In this document: one piece after another, positions 17,764 to 26,348 of the stretch
Layout: every line of letters begins with the position of its first letter
Position numbering within the stretch: the first letter of the stretch is position 1
Source of the DNA: Pseudomonas sp. SDI
GTDB taxonomy: Bacteria > Pseudomonadota > Gammaproteobacteria > Pseudomonadales > Pseudomonadaceae
Length of the DNA stretch: 64,000 nucleotides
Direction: 5' to 3'
Assembly (NCBI RefSeq): GCF_003105155.1
Contig: NZ_QETK01000008.1
Span: 62,001 to 126,000, forward strand
The notes under the pieces: model-generated
What the model was told of the DNA's origin: nothing
Database searches by the model: none
What the model saw: the letters and a program-made list of their open reading frames with translations, nothing else
Made by a program: the position numbers and the translations under genes

Positions 17764-18425
17764 TGCGTACTCCCTTCCAGACCCATTTGCCAGAAGTCTG
17801 CCTCCAGCCGCGAGGCTTTGGCAAACACTGCCACCAGTTCCTCGAAGCGCTGCTCGGTCATGCTGCGTGCCGCCAGCTCGTCCAGATGCTTGCGCGCTGC
17901 CGCCGCAACGGCCTGGTAGCCGGCACCGGCATACTCGCCGATCCACTCGCGATAAGGGTGCTCGGCCAGCGCCTCGACGCCGTGCGGGGTGAGGTTGTTG
18001 CCGATCTCGGCGTAGCCGATCACGCACGGCGCCAGCGCCACATGCAACTCCAGCAGGTCGCCGGCGGCACCGCAGTCGAGCACGAAACGGGTGTAGGCCA
18101 CAGTGGCCTGATGCTCCGGCGCGGCCTCGATGTCCTGTTGTGACAGCCCCCAGCGCGCGCACAGGCGCACATGCAGCTCGGTTTCGTCGAGAATCGCCGC
18201 CAGGCCGGCTTGCGCCGCGCGGATGTCCGCCAGGGTGCGGCTCTTGTAAGCGGCCAGCGCCCAGGCGCGGGCGAACTGGATCAGGAACAGGTAATCCTGC
18301 ACCAGGTACTTGCGAAACGCCGCCTGCGCCAGGCTCCCCTCGCCCATCTGGCGGACGAAGGCATGCTCGACGTAGCTGTTCCAATCGGCTGCCGCAGCGG
18401 CTTTCAAACGCTCGAAAATATCCAT
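17760..18425 (-). CDS. tenA: TenA-type thiaminase II / aminopyrimidine aminohydrolase (cysteine class)
   Basis: The product has 221 residues with the all-helical TenA fold. Residues seen include FRKYLVQDYLFLIQFARAW near 38-56, the catalytic-cysteine helix LAPCVIGYAEIGNNL with the C-x3-Y arrangement of Cys135/Tyr139 in Bacillus TenA, and a C-terminal glutamate in RLEADFWQMG. TenA hydrolyses aminomethylpyrimidines from degraded thiamin so that HMP can be reused. It follows the second TenA paralogue by only three bases and overlaps the next gene, forming an operon behind a TPP riboswitch. Annotation of such proteins as transcriptional regulators is historical. Confidence 0.93.
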   Translation of the reverse strand: MDIFERLKAAAAADWNSYVEHAFVRQMGEGSLAQAAFRKYLVQDYLFLIQFARAWALAAYKSRTLADIRAAQAGLAAILDETELHVRLCARWGLSQQDIEAAPEHQATVAYTRFVLDCGAAGDLLELHVALAPCVIGYAEIGNNLTPHGVEALAEHPYREWIGEYAGAGYQAVAAAARKHLDELAARSMTEQRFEELVAVFAKASRLEADFWQMGLEGSTQ

Positions 18426-18428
18426 GGT

Positions 18429-19085
18429 TCAGCCCTCGATGGCGTAGCAGGCGTCGAAGAACTCGCGCTCCAGGGTTACCGTGCGCAGGAAGAAATCACG
18501 GCTCAGCGCCGCTTCGGCAGGGCCGACGCGGTCCAGTTCGGCGCGCAGGAAGCCGACGAAGTCGCGGAAGAACGGGTTGTCGTGCAGGGTAATCCACTCG
18601 GCGTAGACAAAGCTCGCCGGCAGCGGTTGTGGCGCCTTGATCGCCCAATCCAGGTACAGCCACTCGGCGACGTTGAGCACCGCCAGGGCGGCGGCGTAGG
18701 AACGGGTGGCGGCGGCTTCGCGCATGATCGCCTTGAAGCCGGCGGTGGGCAGCGTGTCGGGCTCGTTGTGGCGCTGTGCCTCGCTGACCCCGAGGGCCTC
18801 GAACGCGCGCAGGAAATAGGTGTTCTCTTCCCCCGAGATCATCCCGGCGAAGCGCCCCAGGCGCAGGCGTGCCTCGAAGCTGTCGGCGCTGGCGATGGCG
18901 GCGCCGAGCAGGGTCAGGAAGCTGTCGAGAAAGCGATGGTCCTGAACCAGGTAGCGGGCCATGACCGCGTCGGGCACGGCGCCGGCGAACAGCTCGGTGA
19001 CGAAACGGTGGCCGACAGCCTGCGACCAGTTCGGTTGGTTTTCGCGGCGCAGGGTTTCGGTAAAGCGTTCGGTACTGTCAGACAT
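18429..19085 (-). CDS. TenA_E-type thiamin-salvage hydrolase
   Basis: The product has 218 residues and the same fold as the downstream TenA. The cysteine helix is replaced by AVLNVAEWLYLDWA, the glutamate-bearing form that defines the TenA_E class. Other conserved segments are MARYLVQDHRFLDSF and MISGEENTYFLRAF. TenA_E enzymes act on thiamin breakdown products at a different step from the cysteine class, so the two paralogues probably work in sequence. ATG 19085 follows a GAGG ribosome site that can pair with an upstream CCTCA in a small hairpin. It is the first gene after the TPP riboswitch. Confidence 0.92.
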   Translation of the reverse strand: MSDSTERFTETLRRENQPNWSQAVGHRFVTELFAGAVPDAVMARYLVQDHRFLDSFLTLLGAAIASADSFEARLRLGRFAGMISGEENTYFLRAFEALGVSEAQRHNEPDTLPTAGFKAIMREAAATRSYAAALAVLNVAEWLYLDWAIKAPQPLPASFVYAEWITLHDNPFFRDFVGFLRAELDRVGPAEAALSRDFFLRTVTLEREFFDACYAIEG

Positions 19086-19092
19086 GAAGCGA

Positions 19093-19105
19093 CCTCATGG
19101 TGAGG
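19093..19105 (-). promoter_or_regulatory. Hairpin masking the ribosome site of the TenA_E gene
   Basis: On the minus strand CCTCA-CCA-TGAGG forms a five-pair stem whose 3' arm is the GAGG ribosome site of the gene starting at 19085. It lies 24 bases after the TPP aptamer. This suggests the riboswitch works by blocking translation initiation rather than by a terminator; no T-run terminator is seen between aptamer and start codon. Confidence 0.5.
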
Positions 19106-19128
19106 CCGGCAAAAAGGCAGGCGCTAAT

Positions 19129-19222
19129 CCCATCCCTTCGCCGGCATGATCCGGATCAGGTTCGAAGGGTCACCGCGCTGCGCGTGCGAGCGGTTTCTCA
19201 GCCCTTTGCCGGGCTCCCCTTG
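19129..19222 (-). ncRNA. TPP riboswitch (THI element)
   Basis: The minus strand carries the conserved thi-box. AAGGGGAGCCC opens the P1/P2 region and GGGCTGAGA gives the pyrimidine-sensing loop. A variable GC-rich P3 stem follows, then ACCCTTCGAACCTGATCCGG and the closing GCGAAGGGA. These match the universally conserved TPP aptamer residues. It lies 44 bases upstream of the TenA_E start codon and just downstream of a good sigma-70 promoter. It should shut down the two-TenA operon when thiamin pyrophosphate is plentiful. Confidence 0.95.
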
Positions 19223-19232
19223 GTGGCGGGAA

Positions 19233-19262
19233 TCTATACAGGATGTGAGGGGGGCTTGTCAC
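19233..19262 (-). promoter_or_regulatory. Sigma-70-like promoter for the TPP riboswitch operon
   Basis: On the minus strand a -35 box GTGACA (five of six) at 19257-19262 is followed, after 18 bp, by TATAGA at 19233-19238 with an extended TG one base upstream. Transcription would begin about ten bases before the first conserved residues of the aptamer, as expected. Confidence 0.6.
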
Positions 19263-19270
19263 GTTTTGTA

Positions 19271-19302
19271 GGGCCGGCGCTCTGTGAGAGCCGGCCCTTT
19301 TT
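19271..19302. terminator. Strong GC stem-loop downstream of the gltS-like gene
   Basis: GGGCCGG and CCGGCCC enclose an inner CTCT/AGAG stem with a GTG loop. The run of five T is on the + side, while the only gene that needs termination here (gltS-like, minus strand) reads towards a less T-rich flank. It may still terminate gltS transcription or act as a barrier before the riboswitch promoter. Confidence 0.5.
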
Positions 19303-19337
19303 GTCCGAGCGCCCACAGAGCCCCCACCTAGGCCAGG

Positions 19338-20549
19338 TCAGCCACTAAACGCATTGATAAACCAGGTGATCAACGGCAACGCGACGATATCGATCAACAC
19401 CGCGCCACACAGCGGCACGATGATGAACGCCTTGTAGGAAAACACCTTGTAGTGCTCACAAATCGCGCCCATGTTCGCCACCGCGTTCGGCGTCGCGCCC
19501 AGGCCATGGCCCATATAGCCGGCGCACAGCACCGCCGCGTCGTAGTTGCCGCCAAACAGACGGAACAGCACGAACACGCAGAGCAGCACCATGATCAACA
19601 CCTGCACCAGCAGAATCACCAGCAACGGCAGGCCGAGCTGTTCCAGTTCCCAGAACTTCAGGCTCATCATCGCCATGGTCAGGAACATCCCCAGGCTGAT
19701 ATCGCCCAGCGTCCCCACCGCGTTGTCCGGCAACGCCAGCAGGCGCGCCCGGTCGTTGAGGTTACGCAGCACGATGGCCACGAACATCGCCCCGACGTAT
19801 ACCGGCAACACGATGCCCAGGTGCTCCTTGAGCGCATCGCCGATCCAGAAGCCCAGCACCATGATCACCAGCACGCAGGTCAGCAGGCGCAGCCAGACTC
19901 CGGCATCGACCGGCACGGCCGGCGCTTCGCTGGCCTGGGCCAGGGCCTGCAACTCACCGACCTGCTCGGCCTGCACCACCAGTTTCTTGCGATCGATCAG
20001 GAAACGCGCCAACGGGCTCCCCAGCAAGCCGCCGGCCACCATGCCGAAGGTCGCCGACGCCAAGGCCGCGGTGGTCGCACCCTGGGTGCCCAGGCTTTCG
20101 GCAATCGGCCCGAACGCAGCAGCGGCGCCAAACCCGCCTTCCAGCGACACGGCACCGGCCATGATCCCCAGCAGCGGGTCGATGCCCAACGCCTTGGCCG
20201 CCGCCACGCCGACCACGTTCTGCAACAAGGCCAGGCCCCAGCAGGCGCCGAGGTAGACGAACAGGATCTTACCGCCCTGGCGCAGCAGGCCAAGGCTGCC
20301 GCCGAGGCCGACGGTGGTGAAGAACATCACCATCAGCGGGGTTTGCATGGCGGTGTCGAGTTTCACGTCCAGCCACTGCTGGTCGCGCAGCAGCCATACC
20401 GCCAGGGCGAAGCCGAAACCGCCAATCACCGGCGCCGGCACACACAGCTGGCGCAGCCAGTGACTGTGCTTCTTCAATTGCGCCCCCATCGCCAATAGCA
20501 ACAAGGCCAGGGCAACGGTGGTCAGTGCATCCAGGTGCAGGGTCAGCAT
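19338..20549 (-). CDS. gltS: Sodium/glutamate symporter GltS
   Basis: The product has 403 residues and about ten hydrophobic helices. It opens MLTLHLDALTTVALALLLLAMG and contains LCVPAPVIGGFGFALAVWL, FFTTVGLGGSLGLLRQGG, AVSLEGGFGAAAAFG and CAGYMGHGLGATPNAVANM. The paired re-entrant loops with GG-rich motifs are characteristic of the ESS family. It imports glutamate with sodium at the inner membrane. The neighbour upstream is a formimidoylglutamase gene only 43 bp away in the same orientation, so glutamate uptake and glutamate-yielding catabolism may be co-expressed under the IclR regulator. Confidence 0.95.
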   Translation of the reverse strand: MLTLHLDALTTVALALLLLAMGAQLKKHSHWLRQLCVPAPVIGGFGFALAVWLLRDQQWLDVKLDTAMQTPLMVMFFTTVGLGGSLGLLRQGGKILFVYLGACWGLALLQNVVGVAAAKALGIDPLLGIMAGAVSLEGGFGAAAAFGPIAESLGTQGATTAALASATFGMVAGGLLGSPLARFLIDRKKLVVQAEQVGELQALAQASEAPAVPVDAGVWLRLLTCVLVIMVLGFWIGDALKEHLGIVLPVYVGAMFVAIVLRNLNDRARLLALPDNAVGTLGDISLGMFLTMAMMSLKFWELEQLGLPLLVILLVQVLIMVLLCVFVLFRLFGGNYDAAVLCAGYMGHGLGATPNAVANMGAICEHYKVFSYKAFIIVPLCGAVLIDIVALPLITWFINAFSG

Positions 20550-20592
20550 GGGTAAATACTCTTCTTTTTATAGTGATCGGGGATTGGCGAGC

Positions 20593-21531
20593 TCAGTCGA
20601 CCAGGCTGGCCAGCAGCCGGGCGCCGATACGCGCGGTGCGGTTGTCCTGGTCCAGGCTCGGGTTGAGTTCGGCGACGTCGGCCATCCGCAGCTTGCCGCT
20701 GGCCCGCGCACGGCGGGCCAGGTGTTCGACCAGCAGCAGGTCGACGCCATGCGCCGACGGCGCGCTGACGCCGGGGGCCTGGGCGGCGGGCAGCACGTCC
20801 AGGCACAGGGTCAGGTACAGGTGATCGATGCCGGCGAGGAACGTATCCAGGTAGGCTTCGACGTCCGGCATCTGCCACGGCTGCATCTGCCGGTCGAGCA
20901 GATAGCGCACGTTGAGCTGCGCGGCCTGCTCGAACAGCGCCTGGGTGTTGTTGAAGCGGCTCACGCCCAGGCAGCAGTAGTCGAACGCCATGTCGGCCTG
21001 CTGGCAGTATTCGGCGATCTGCCGGAACGGCGTGCCGGAGCTGCTGCGCTCGGCGTGACGCAAGTCGAAATGCGCGTCGAAGTTCAACACGCCGATGCGC
21101 GGCCGCGCTTCATGACGACGCAGGTGCTGGGCCAGGCCGAGGAAACTGGCAAAAGCGATTTCGTGTCCGCCGCCCAGGCCCAGCGGCAGATGGCCGTCGT
21201 CAAGCAGTTGGCTGACGCAATCGGCATAGGCCAGTTGGGCGCCTTCCAGGTCGTTGCCGAGGCAGGCGATGTCGCCGGCATCGTACAGCGGCTGTTCGCC
21301 GTGCCAGGCCAGGTTGGCCAGCGCCTTGCGCAAGGCCGGCGGGCCCTGGCGGGCGCCGCTGCGGCCCTGATTGCGGACCACGCCTTCATCGCTGGCCAGG
21401 CCGAGCAAGGCGACCCCGGCAGGCTGGCCGGCGCGGCTCGGCTGCACCCATTGGTGCCAGCGGCGCGCCGCCAGGCCTTCGCCAGCATCGATGCGGCCCT
21501 GCCAGGGCGACACGGCAGTCAAGGTAGTCAT
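20593..21531 (-). CDS. hutG: Formimidoylglutamase (ureohydrolase family)
   Basis: The product has 312 residues. Arginase-fold metal motifs are seen in order: [22 protein letters not shown] and the atypical third motif [19 protein letters not shown], the form found in HutG rather than in arginase (SxDxDxxDP). It hydrolyses N-formimidoyl-L-glutamate to glutamate and formamide, the last step of the four-step histidine utilisation route. ATG 21531 follows the usual family N-terminus. It is not beside hutU/H/I here but next to gltS and an IclR regulator, so it could be a second copy outside the main hut operon. A related ureohydrolase substrate cannot be excluded. Confidence 0.88.
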   Translation of the reverse strand: MTTLTAVSPWQGRIDAGEGLAARRWHQWVQPSRAGQPAGVALLGLASDEGVVRNQGRSGARQGPPALRKALANLAWHGEQPLYDAGDIACLGNDLEGAQLAYADCVSQLLDDGHLPLGLGGGHEIAFASFLGLAQHLRRHEARPRIGVLNFDAHFDLRHAERSSSGTPFRQIAEYCQQADMAFDYCCLGVSRFNNTQALFEQAAQLNVRYLLDRQMQPWQMPDVEAYLDTFLAGIDHLYLTLCLDVLPAAQAPGVSAPSAHGVDLLLVEHLARRARASGKLRMADVAELNPSLDQDNRTARIGARLLASLVD

Positions 21532-21551
21532 ATGTACGGCTCCAGATAGAT

Positions 21552-22277
21552 TCAGTCGAGTCGGGCGCTGACGCGCAGGGCCACTTCGCGGGTCCAGCGC
21601 ATCAGCCGCTCGCGGTTCTGTTCGGCGCGAAATGCCGGGGCCATCAGGCTGATTGCACCGTGCAGGCGATTGCGGCTGTCGAGCACCGGAGCGCTGACGC
21701 CCCAGATGCCCTGGTCGATTTCGCTGAGGCTCACCGCGTAGCCTTGCTCGCGGATGCTCAGGAAGCTTTGCCGGTACACCTCGAAGGCGGCGCCATCGAC
21801 GCCCTGCTCGGCGAGGATCGCCTCGCTGCGGGCTTCGTCCATATGCGCCAGCAGCACCCGCGCCGAAGCGCCGACCCGCAGTGGCTGGGCCAGGCCCTTC
21901 TGGTAGCAGCAACGCAGCGGTTGCGGGCTGTCGATCAGCTCGATGCAGATCGCCTGGCCGTTGCTCGGCACCATCAATGCGACGCTTTCCTGGCTGAGGT
22001 CGGCCAGGCGCTTGAGTTCGGGTTTGGCCAGGGTCACCAGCACCGCTTCACGGTCGAACTTTTTCGCCAGTTGCAGACAGGCCGGGCCCGGCAGGTAGCG
22101 GCCCTGGCCGTTGTCTTCGGCCAGGCCCCAGCGCAGCAGGGTTTTCAGGTGACGGTAGGTGCTGCTCAGCGGCTGCTTGAGGTTCAGCGACAGGTCCTTG
22201 GCCGACAAGGCTTCATCGGCCTGGCCAAGGGCCACGAGGATCTGTAACAAGCGGTCGGTAGGCGTGTTGTAGTTCAT
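21552..22277 (-). CDS. IclR-family transcriptional regulator
   Basis: The product has 241 residues. The N-terminal winged helix-turn-helix is seen as [22 protein letters not shown] and [18 protein letters not shown]. The C-terminal effector domain contains [30 protein letters not shown] and [19 protein letters not shown] 22277 has AAGGAG eight bases ahead; an earlier in-frame start is not supported. It lies 20 bp upstream of the formimidoylglutamase gene in the same orientation and may control that gene, gltS, itself and the divergent peptidase. Confidence 0.92.
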   Translation of the reverse strand: MNYNTPTDRLLQILVALGQADEALSAKDLSLNLKQPLSSTYRHLKTLLRWGLAEDNGQGRYLPGPACLQLAKKFDREAVLVTLAKPELKRLADLSQESVALMVPSNGQAICIELIDSPQPLRCCYQKGLAQPLRVGASARVLLAHMDEARSEAILAEQGVDGAAFEVYRQSFLSIREQGYAVSLSEIDQGIWGVSAPVLDSRNRLHGAISLMAPAFRAEQNRERLMRWTREVALRVSARLD

Positions 22278-22574
22278 TGGGCGCTCTCCTTGAGGACAAG
22301 GGTGCACACGCTTTCCCAATTAGTGAAATGAGATTCCTATTGAGTGGGAATTGCCTGACGATCTATCGACAGGCGGTGAGGCTGGCTGGGTCAGATTTTT
22401 CTAGACCCAGGTCATTGCGCTTTGAGCAGCGCCTGTTCCACCTGCAACGCCTGAGGGTTACTGCCTGCGGGAAATCGTCCTACCCTTGATAGCGCCATAG
22501 ACTGGGGGCACTCGCGGCACAGGGTCAACCGCCCCGCCGCACATTCGCAAGCAATCAATCGGGAGAGAGCAGCA
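22278..22574. promoter_or_regulatory. IclR/peptidase divergent intergenic region
   Basis: This is a 297-bp gene-free stretch. An imperfect palindrome ATTCC-tattgagtg-GGAAT lies at 22333-22351, a plausible operator for the divergent IclR regulator. A second TTCCCAATT half-like element lies nearby at about 22314-22322. No clear RNA structure or repeat was seen in the remainder. Confidence 0.4.
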
Positions 22575-23690
22575 ATGCGAGTACGTGATCTGGGTATTCG
22601 ACTGGGGTTGGGCAAACCGGGCGAATTCAATGCCATCACTGATGTGCCCGGCGTGCGCGTCGGCCATCACAGCGTGCACCGCGAAAGCACCGAGGCTTCG
22701 GTGCACACCGGGGTCACGGTGATCGAACCGCGCGCTGGCGCCGCCCACCTGCAACCGTGCTTTGCCGGGGTGCACGTGCTCAACGGCAACGGCGACGGCA
22801 CCGGCTTGGAGTGGATTCGCGAAGCCGGGTTGTTGACCACGCCGATTGCCTACACCAACACCCACAGTGTCGGCGTGGTACGCGACGCACTGGTGGCGGC
22901 CGAACGTGACCTGGCCAAACACAGTGGCCACACCTACTGGTGCATGCCAACGGTGCTGGAAACCTACGACGGTGTGCTCAGCGACATCTGGGGCCAGCAC
23001 ATCACCGCCGAACATGTACAGGCGGCACTGGCCGCAGCGCAGCCCGGGCCGGTGGCTGAAGGCTGCGTGGGCGGCGGCACCGGGATGATCTGCCATGAGT
23101 TCAAGGGCGGCATCGGCACCGCATCGCGGGTGCTCGACGGCGACCAGGGCGGCTGGACCGTGGGCGCCATCGTCCAGGCCAACTATGGTCGGCGCAGTGC
23201 CCTGCGGGTGGGCGGCTATCCGGTCGGTCAGGTGCTTGGCGAGTTGCCGTCGCCGTTCGCCGGGCCAGTGAATGTCGGCGAGCCGGGCATGGGTTCGATC
23301 GTCGTGACCCTGGCCACCGACGCGCCTTTGCTACCGCATCAATGCACGCGCCTGGCACAACGGGCGAGCGTCGGCCTGGCGCGGGTCGGCGGCGGTACCG
23401 AAGACTCCAGCGGCGATATCTTCGTCGCTTTCTCTACCGGCAACAGCACCCTGCCGGCCGCCAACTTCGGGGTGCCGGGGACGCCGACCACGGCCTTGCA
23501 GATGGTCAACAACGACTATATTTCGGCGCTGTTCGGCGCGGCTGCCGATGCGGTCGAGGAAGCCATCCTCAATGCCCTGCTCGCCGCCACCGATCTGCAC
23601 GGCAACGGCCGGCAGGTGCTGGCGCTCAAGCCCGAGCAATTGCTCACAGCCTTGCGCCAGGTGGGCTGGCAGCCGACACCAGCGCACTGA
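22575..23690 (+). CDS. P1 (S58) family aminopeptidase, DmpA-like
   Basis: The product has 371 residues. The typical opening MRVRDLGIRLGLGKPGEFNAITDVPGVRVGH is followed by VHTGVTVIEPR and HVLNGNGDGTGLEWI, then AEGCVGGGTGMICHEFKGGIG. Near residue 276 comes EDSSGDIFVAFSTGN, which corresponds to the self-cleavage and N-terminal serine nucleophile region of DmpA/BapA enzymes. Family members are made as precursors that split into two chains. They cleave N-terminal residues, D-amino-acid or beta-peptide substrates. There is no signal peptide. It is divergent from the IclR gene. Exact specificity is unknown. Confidence 0.9.
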   Translation: MRVRDLGIRLGLGKPGEFNAITDVPGVRVGHHSVHRESTEASVHTGVTVIEPRAGAAHLQPCFAGVHVLNGNGDGTGLEWIREAGLLTTPIAYTNTHSVGVVRDALVAAERDLAKHSGHTYWCMPTVLETYDGVLSDIWGQHITAEHVQAALAAAQPGPVAEGCVGGGTGMICHEFKGGIGTASRVLDGDQGGWTVGAIVQANYGRRSALRVGGYPVGQVLGELPSPFAGPVNVGEPGMGSIVVTLATDAPLLPHQCTRLAQRASVGLARVGGGTEDSSGDIFVAFSTGNSTLPAANFGVPGTPTTALQMVNNDYISALFGAAADAVEEAILNALLAATDLHGNGRQVLALKPEQLLTALRQVGWQPTPAH

Positions 23691-23756
23691 GCGGGTTTTG
23701 AGTCGGACGCCTGAAGCTGGTAGCTTCTGCCCTTTTCACGCTATGGGAAGTGCTTC

Positions 23757-24896
23757 ATGCGTCCGCTCGGCCTGCTGGTTTCATCGGTTATGTTTGCTTT
23801 CACCCCGCACGCGCTGGCGTCGAACCTCGACGAAGTGGTGCGCGCAGCGGCGATCCGGGTGATGCAGCAACACAACATCCCCGGCCTGGCGGTCGGCGTC
23901 ACCCTTGAGGGGCAGCAGCATTTCTACAACTTCGGCCAGGCCGACAAAGCCAGCGGCCAGGCGGTGACCAGCGACACCCTGTTCGAGGTCGGTTCGGTCA
24001 GCAAGACCCTCACTGCCACGGCGACCGCCTACGCACAGGTAACCGGCAAGCTTGAGCTGGGCGCGCCGGTGGCGCACTACCTGCCGCAATTCAAGGATAC
24101 GGCCTTCGGTAACCTCAGCGTGCTCAACCTGGCGACCCACACCAGCGGCGGCTTCCCGCTGCAGGTGCCGGACGCAGTCAGCGACGACGCCCAGCTCACC
24201 CGCTACCTGCGCCAGTGGCAGCCGGCGCACACACCCGGCAGCTACCGCACCTACGCCAACCCGAGCATTGGCATGATGGCGGTGGTTGCGGCGCAGAGCC
24301 TGGGCCAGGCGTTCCGACCGCTGATGGAGCAGCAGGTGTATCCGCAATTGGGGATGAGCAGCACCTATATTCGGGTGCCGCAGACGCAGATGGCGCGCTA
24401 TGCCTGGGGTTATGACAAAACCGGCGCGGCAGTGCGGGTTGGCCCCGGCGTACTGGCCGATGAAGCGTATGGGATGAAGACCACGGCGCGCGACCTGCTG
24501 CGCTTTGTCGAAGTGAACCTGGGGGCACCGGTAGCCAACCAGGCGCTGGCACAAGCGGTGCAACTGACCCATACCGGCTATTTCGACACGGGAAACATGG
24601 TCCAGGACCTGGTCTGGGAGCAGTATGCCTACCCGGTCGCGGTGCAGACGCTGGTGGACGGCAATGCCAACACCTGGGCGCTGGAGAGCCACCCGGTACG
24701 CGCGCTGACGCCACCGTTGGCGCCGCAGCAGGCGGTGTGGATCAACAAGACCGGGGCCACCAACGGTTTTGGTGCGTATGTGGCGTTTGTGCCGGCGAAA
24801 CAGATGGGCATCGTGTTGCTGGCCAACAGCAATTACCCGAATGAACAGCGGGTACGCTTGGCGCATGAGATCTTGAGTGCGCTGGCCGACCACTAA
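23757..24896 (+). CDS. ampC: Class C beta-lactamase (AmpC)
   Basis: The product has 379 residues with a signal peptide ending near HALAS (residue 22). All three active-site elements are intact: S80-V-S-K83 (nucleophile and general base), Y166-A-N168, and K331-T-G333 in INKTGATNGFGAYV. The length and spacing are those of chromosomal AmpC enzymes, which hydrolyse cephalosporins in the periplasm. An AmpR-type LysR regulator, usually divergent in Pseudomonas aeruginosa and enterobacteria, is absent on both sides. Expression may therefore be constitutive or regulated differently. The stop overlaps the convergent isomerase gene by four bases. Confidence 0.96.
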   Translation: MRPLGLLVSSVMFAFTPHALASNLDEVVRAAAIRVMQQHNIPGLAVGVTLEGQQHFYNFGQADKASGQAVTSDTLFEVGSVSKTLTATATAYAQVTGKLELGAPVAHYLPQFKDTAFGNLSVLNLATHTSGGFPLQVPDAVSDDAQLTRYLRQWQPAHTPGSYRTYANPSIGMMAVVAAQSLGQAFRPLMEQQVYPQLGMSSTYIRVPQTQMARYAWGYDKTGAAVRVGPGVLADEAYGMKTTARDLLRFVEVNLGAPVANQALAQAVQLTHTGYFDTGNMVQDLVWEQYAYPVAVQTLVDGNANTWALESHPVRALTPPLAPQQAVWINKTGATNGFGAYVAFVPAKQMGIVLLANSNYPNEQRVRLAHEILSALADH

Positions 24897-25486
24897 GAGC
24901 ACATCGCGGCCTCGACAAACTCCAGGCGATCCTGGCCAAAGAACATCTCCCCCGCCACGAAGCAGGTCGGCGCACCGAACACCCCGCGCGCCACCGCCTC
25001 GGCGGTCGCCGCTTTCAGTGCCTGCTTCACCTCCACATCCGCCACCAGCGCAACAAATTCCTCCGGCGAGAACCCTGCTGCCGCCAACACACTCGCCAGC
25101 ACCTGCGGATCGCCCAGGTTCTGCTGCTCGACCCAGATGCCGTTGAACAGCGCCTTCAGGTACGCCTCGAAGCGCTGCGGCTGCTTGAGCTGATAGCCCA
25201 TCGCGCCACGCATCAGGGTCAGGGTATTGATCGGGAAGAACCGGCTGAAATTCAACGGCACGCCATACCGCACGGCATAGCGCTGCAGGTCCACCAGCGA
25301 GTAACGCGCCTTGGCCGGCACGGCGGCCGGCGAGGCATTGCCGGTGGCCTGGAACACCCCACCGAGCAGCATCGGCCGCCACTGCAAGGTGGCGCCATGC
25401 CGTGCGCAAAGGCTGGGGAGTTGGGTCCAGGCCAGGTAGCTGGCCGGGCTGCCCAGGTCAAAAAAGCATTCGACAGTCGTGCTCAT
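24893..25486 (-). CDS. 2-hydroxychromene-2-carboxylate isomerase / kappa-class GST-like (DsbA fold)
   Basis: The product has about 197 residues. It opens VECFFDLGSPASYLAWTQLP, where the serine of SPASYLA stands at the DsbA-like active site. It also contains WRPMLLGGVFQATGN, the helical insert typical of kappa GST/NahD proteins, and GVFGAPTCFVAGEMFFGQDR at the end. Relatives isomerise 2-hydroxychromene-2-carboxylate with glutathione in naphthalene breakdown, or act on other aldehydes or ketones. No aromatic-degradation genes are nearby. ATG 25486 is chosen; a GTG one codon earlier also fits the AGGA site. It is 40 bp downstream of the SDR gene in the same orientation, probably one operon. Confidence 0.88.
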   Translation of the reverse strand: MSTTVECFFDLGSPASYLAWTQLPSLCARHGATLQWRPMLLGGVFQATGNASPAAVPAKARYSLVDLQRYAVRYGVPLNFSRFFPINTLTLMRGAMGYQLKQPQRFEAYLKALFNGIWVEQQNLGDPQVLASVLAAAGFSPEEFVALVADVEVKQALKAATAEAVARGVFGAPTCFVAGEMFFGQDRLEFVEAAMCS

Positions 25487-25525
25487 CACTACAGGTTCCT
25501 ATGTTGTGATTGATCGGTAAGCGGC

Positions 25526-26257
25526 TTACCAGCGTTCCATCCACGGCCGCAGGTCGAGCTCGAAGGTCCAGGCATCGCGCGGCTGGGCATGCAGGAACCA
25601 GTAGTTGTCGGCAATGTGCGCCGGGTCGAGGATGCCGTCCTGGTCCTTGAGTGCATAACGCTCGGGGAAACTGTCGCGGATGAACGCGGTGTCGATGGCG
25701 CCATCCACCACCACATGGGCCACATGAATGTTACGCGGGCCCAGTTCGCGCGCCATGCTCTGCGCCAGTGCGCGAATGCCATGCTTGGCCCCGGCGAACG
25801 CGGCAAAGCCGGCCGCGCCGCGCAAGCCGGCCGTAGCGCCGGTAAAAAGGAGGGTGCCGCGTTCGCGAGCGACCATCCGCCGGGCCACTGCCTGGCCGGT
25901 GAGGAAGCCGGCAAAGCAGGCCATTTCCCAGATCTTGAAATACTTGCGTGCGGTCTCGTCGAGGATGCTGCACGGCACGTTGGCGCCGATGTTGAAGACG
26001 AAGGCTTCGATCGGCCCGATCCGCGTCTCGATGTCCTCGACCAGCGCCGTCACCTCGTCTTCCTTGCGCGCGTCGGAGGCAAAGCCATAGGCCTTGCCAC
26101 CCTCGGCCTCGATCTCATTGATCAGCGGCTGCAGCTTGTCGGCACTGCGCCGCGTCACGCAGGCAATATAGCCCTCGCGAGCAAAACGCTTGGCAATCGC
26201 CCCGCCCGTTGCATCCCCGGCACCGACCACCAGCACGACTTTGTTGTTTTGAGTCAT
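25526..26257 (-). CDS. SDR-family protein lacking the catalytic Ser and Tyr
   Basis: The product has 243 residues with a Rossmann fold: VVLVVGAGDATGGAIAKRFA for the nucleotide site and FNIGAN at the position of NNAG. At the active site the YxxxK motif reads F154-A-G-A-K158. The residue 13 earlier, normally serine, is alanine (FTGATAGLRG). The lysine remains. Typical SDR hydride transfer needs Tyr and Ser, so the protein may have altered chemistry or be a binding protein. It is divergent from a TetR regulator 91 bp away and probably co-transcribed with the isomerase gene that follows. The frame is intact and well conserved in shape, so it is not obviously a pseudogene. Confidence 0.88.
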   Translation of the reverse strand: MTQNNKVVLVVGAGDATGGAIAKRFAREGYIACVTRRSADKLQPLINEIEAEGGKAYGFASDARKEDEVTALVEDIETRIGPIEAFVFNIGANVPCSILDETARKYFKIWEMACFAGFLTGQAVARRMVARERGTLLFTGATAGLRGAAGFAAFAGAKHGIRALAQSMARELGPRNIHVAHVVVDGAIDTAFIRDSFPERYALKDQDGILDPAHIADNYWFLHAQPRDAWTFELDLRPWMERW

Positions 26258-26272
26258 AGCGCCGCCCTTTGG

Positions 26273-26294
26273 TAAACGATCATTTAGTAAACGA
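26273..26294. promoter_or_regulatory. Direct-repeat candidate operator between SDR and TetR genes
   Basis: TAAACGA occurs twice in the same orientation, at 26273-26279 and 26288-26294, in the 91-bp gap between the divergent SDR and TetR genes. TTTAGTAAA-like symmetry lies between them. The placement fits an autoregulatory TetR site controlling both directions. Confidence 0.45.
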
Positions 26295-26348
26295 ACGCTA
26301 TGCTATGATTTCCCCTTCGTCAAGCCAACGATGCAGAGGACAGCCGGC

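Noticed and set aside
23781..25409. 542-codon minus-strand frame across ampC
   Set aside because: AmpC on the + strand has intact SVSK, YAN and KTG motifs, so this is an antisense shadow.
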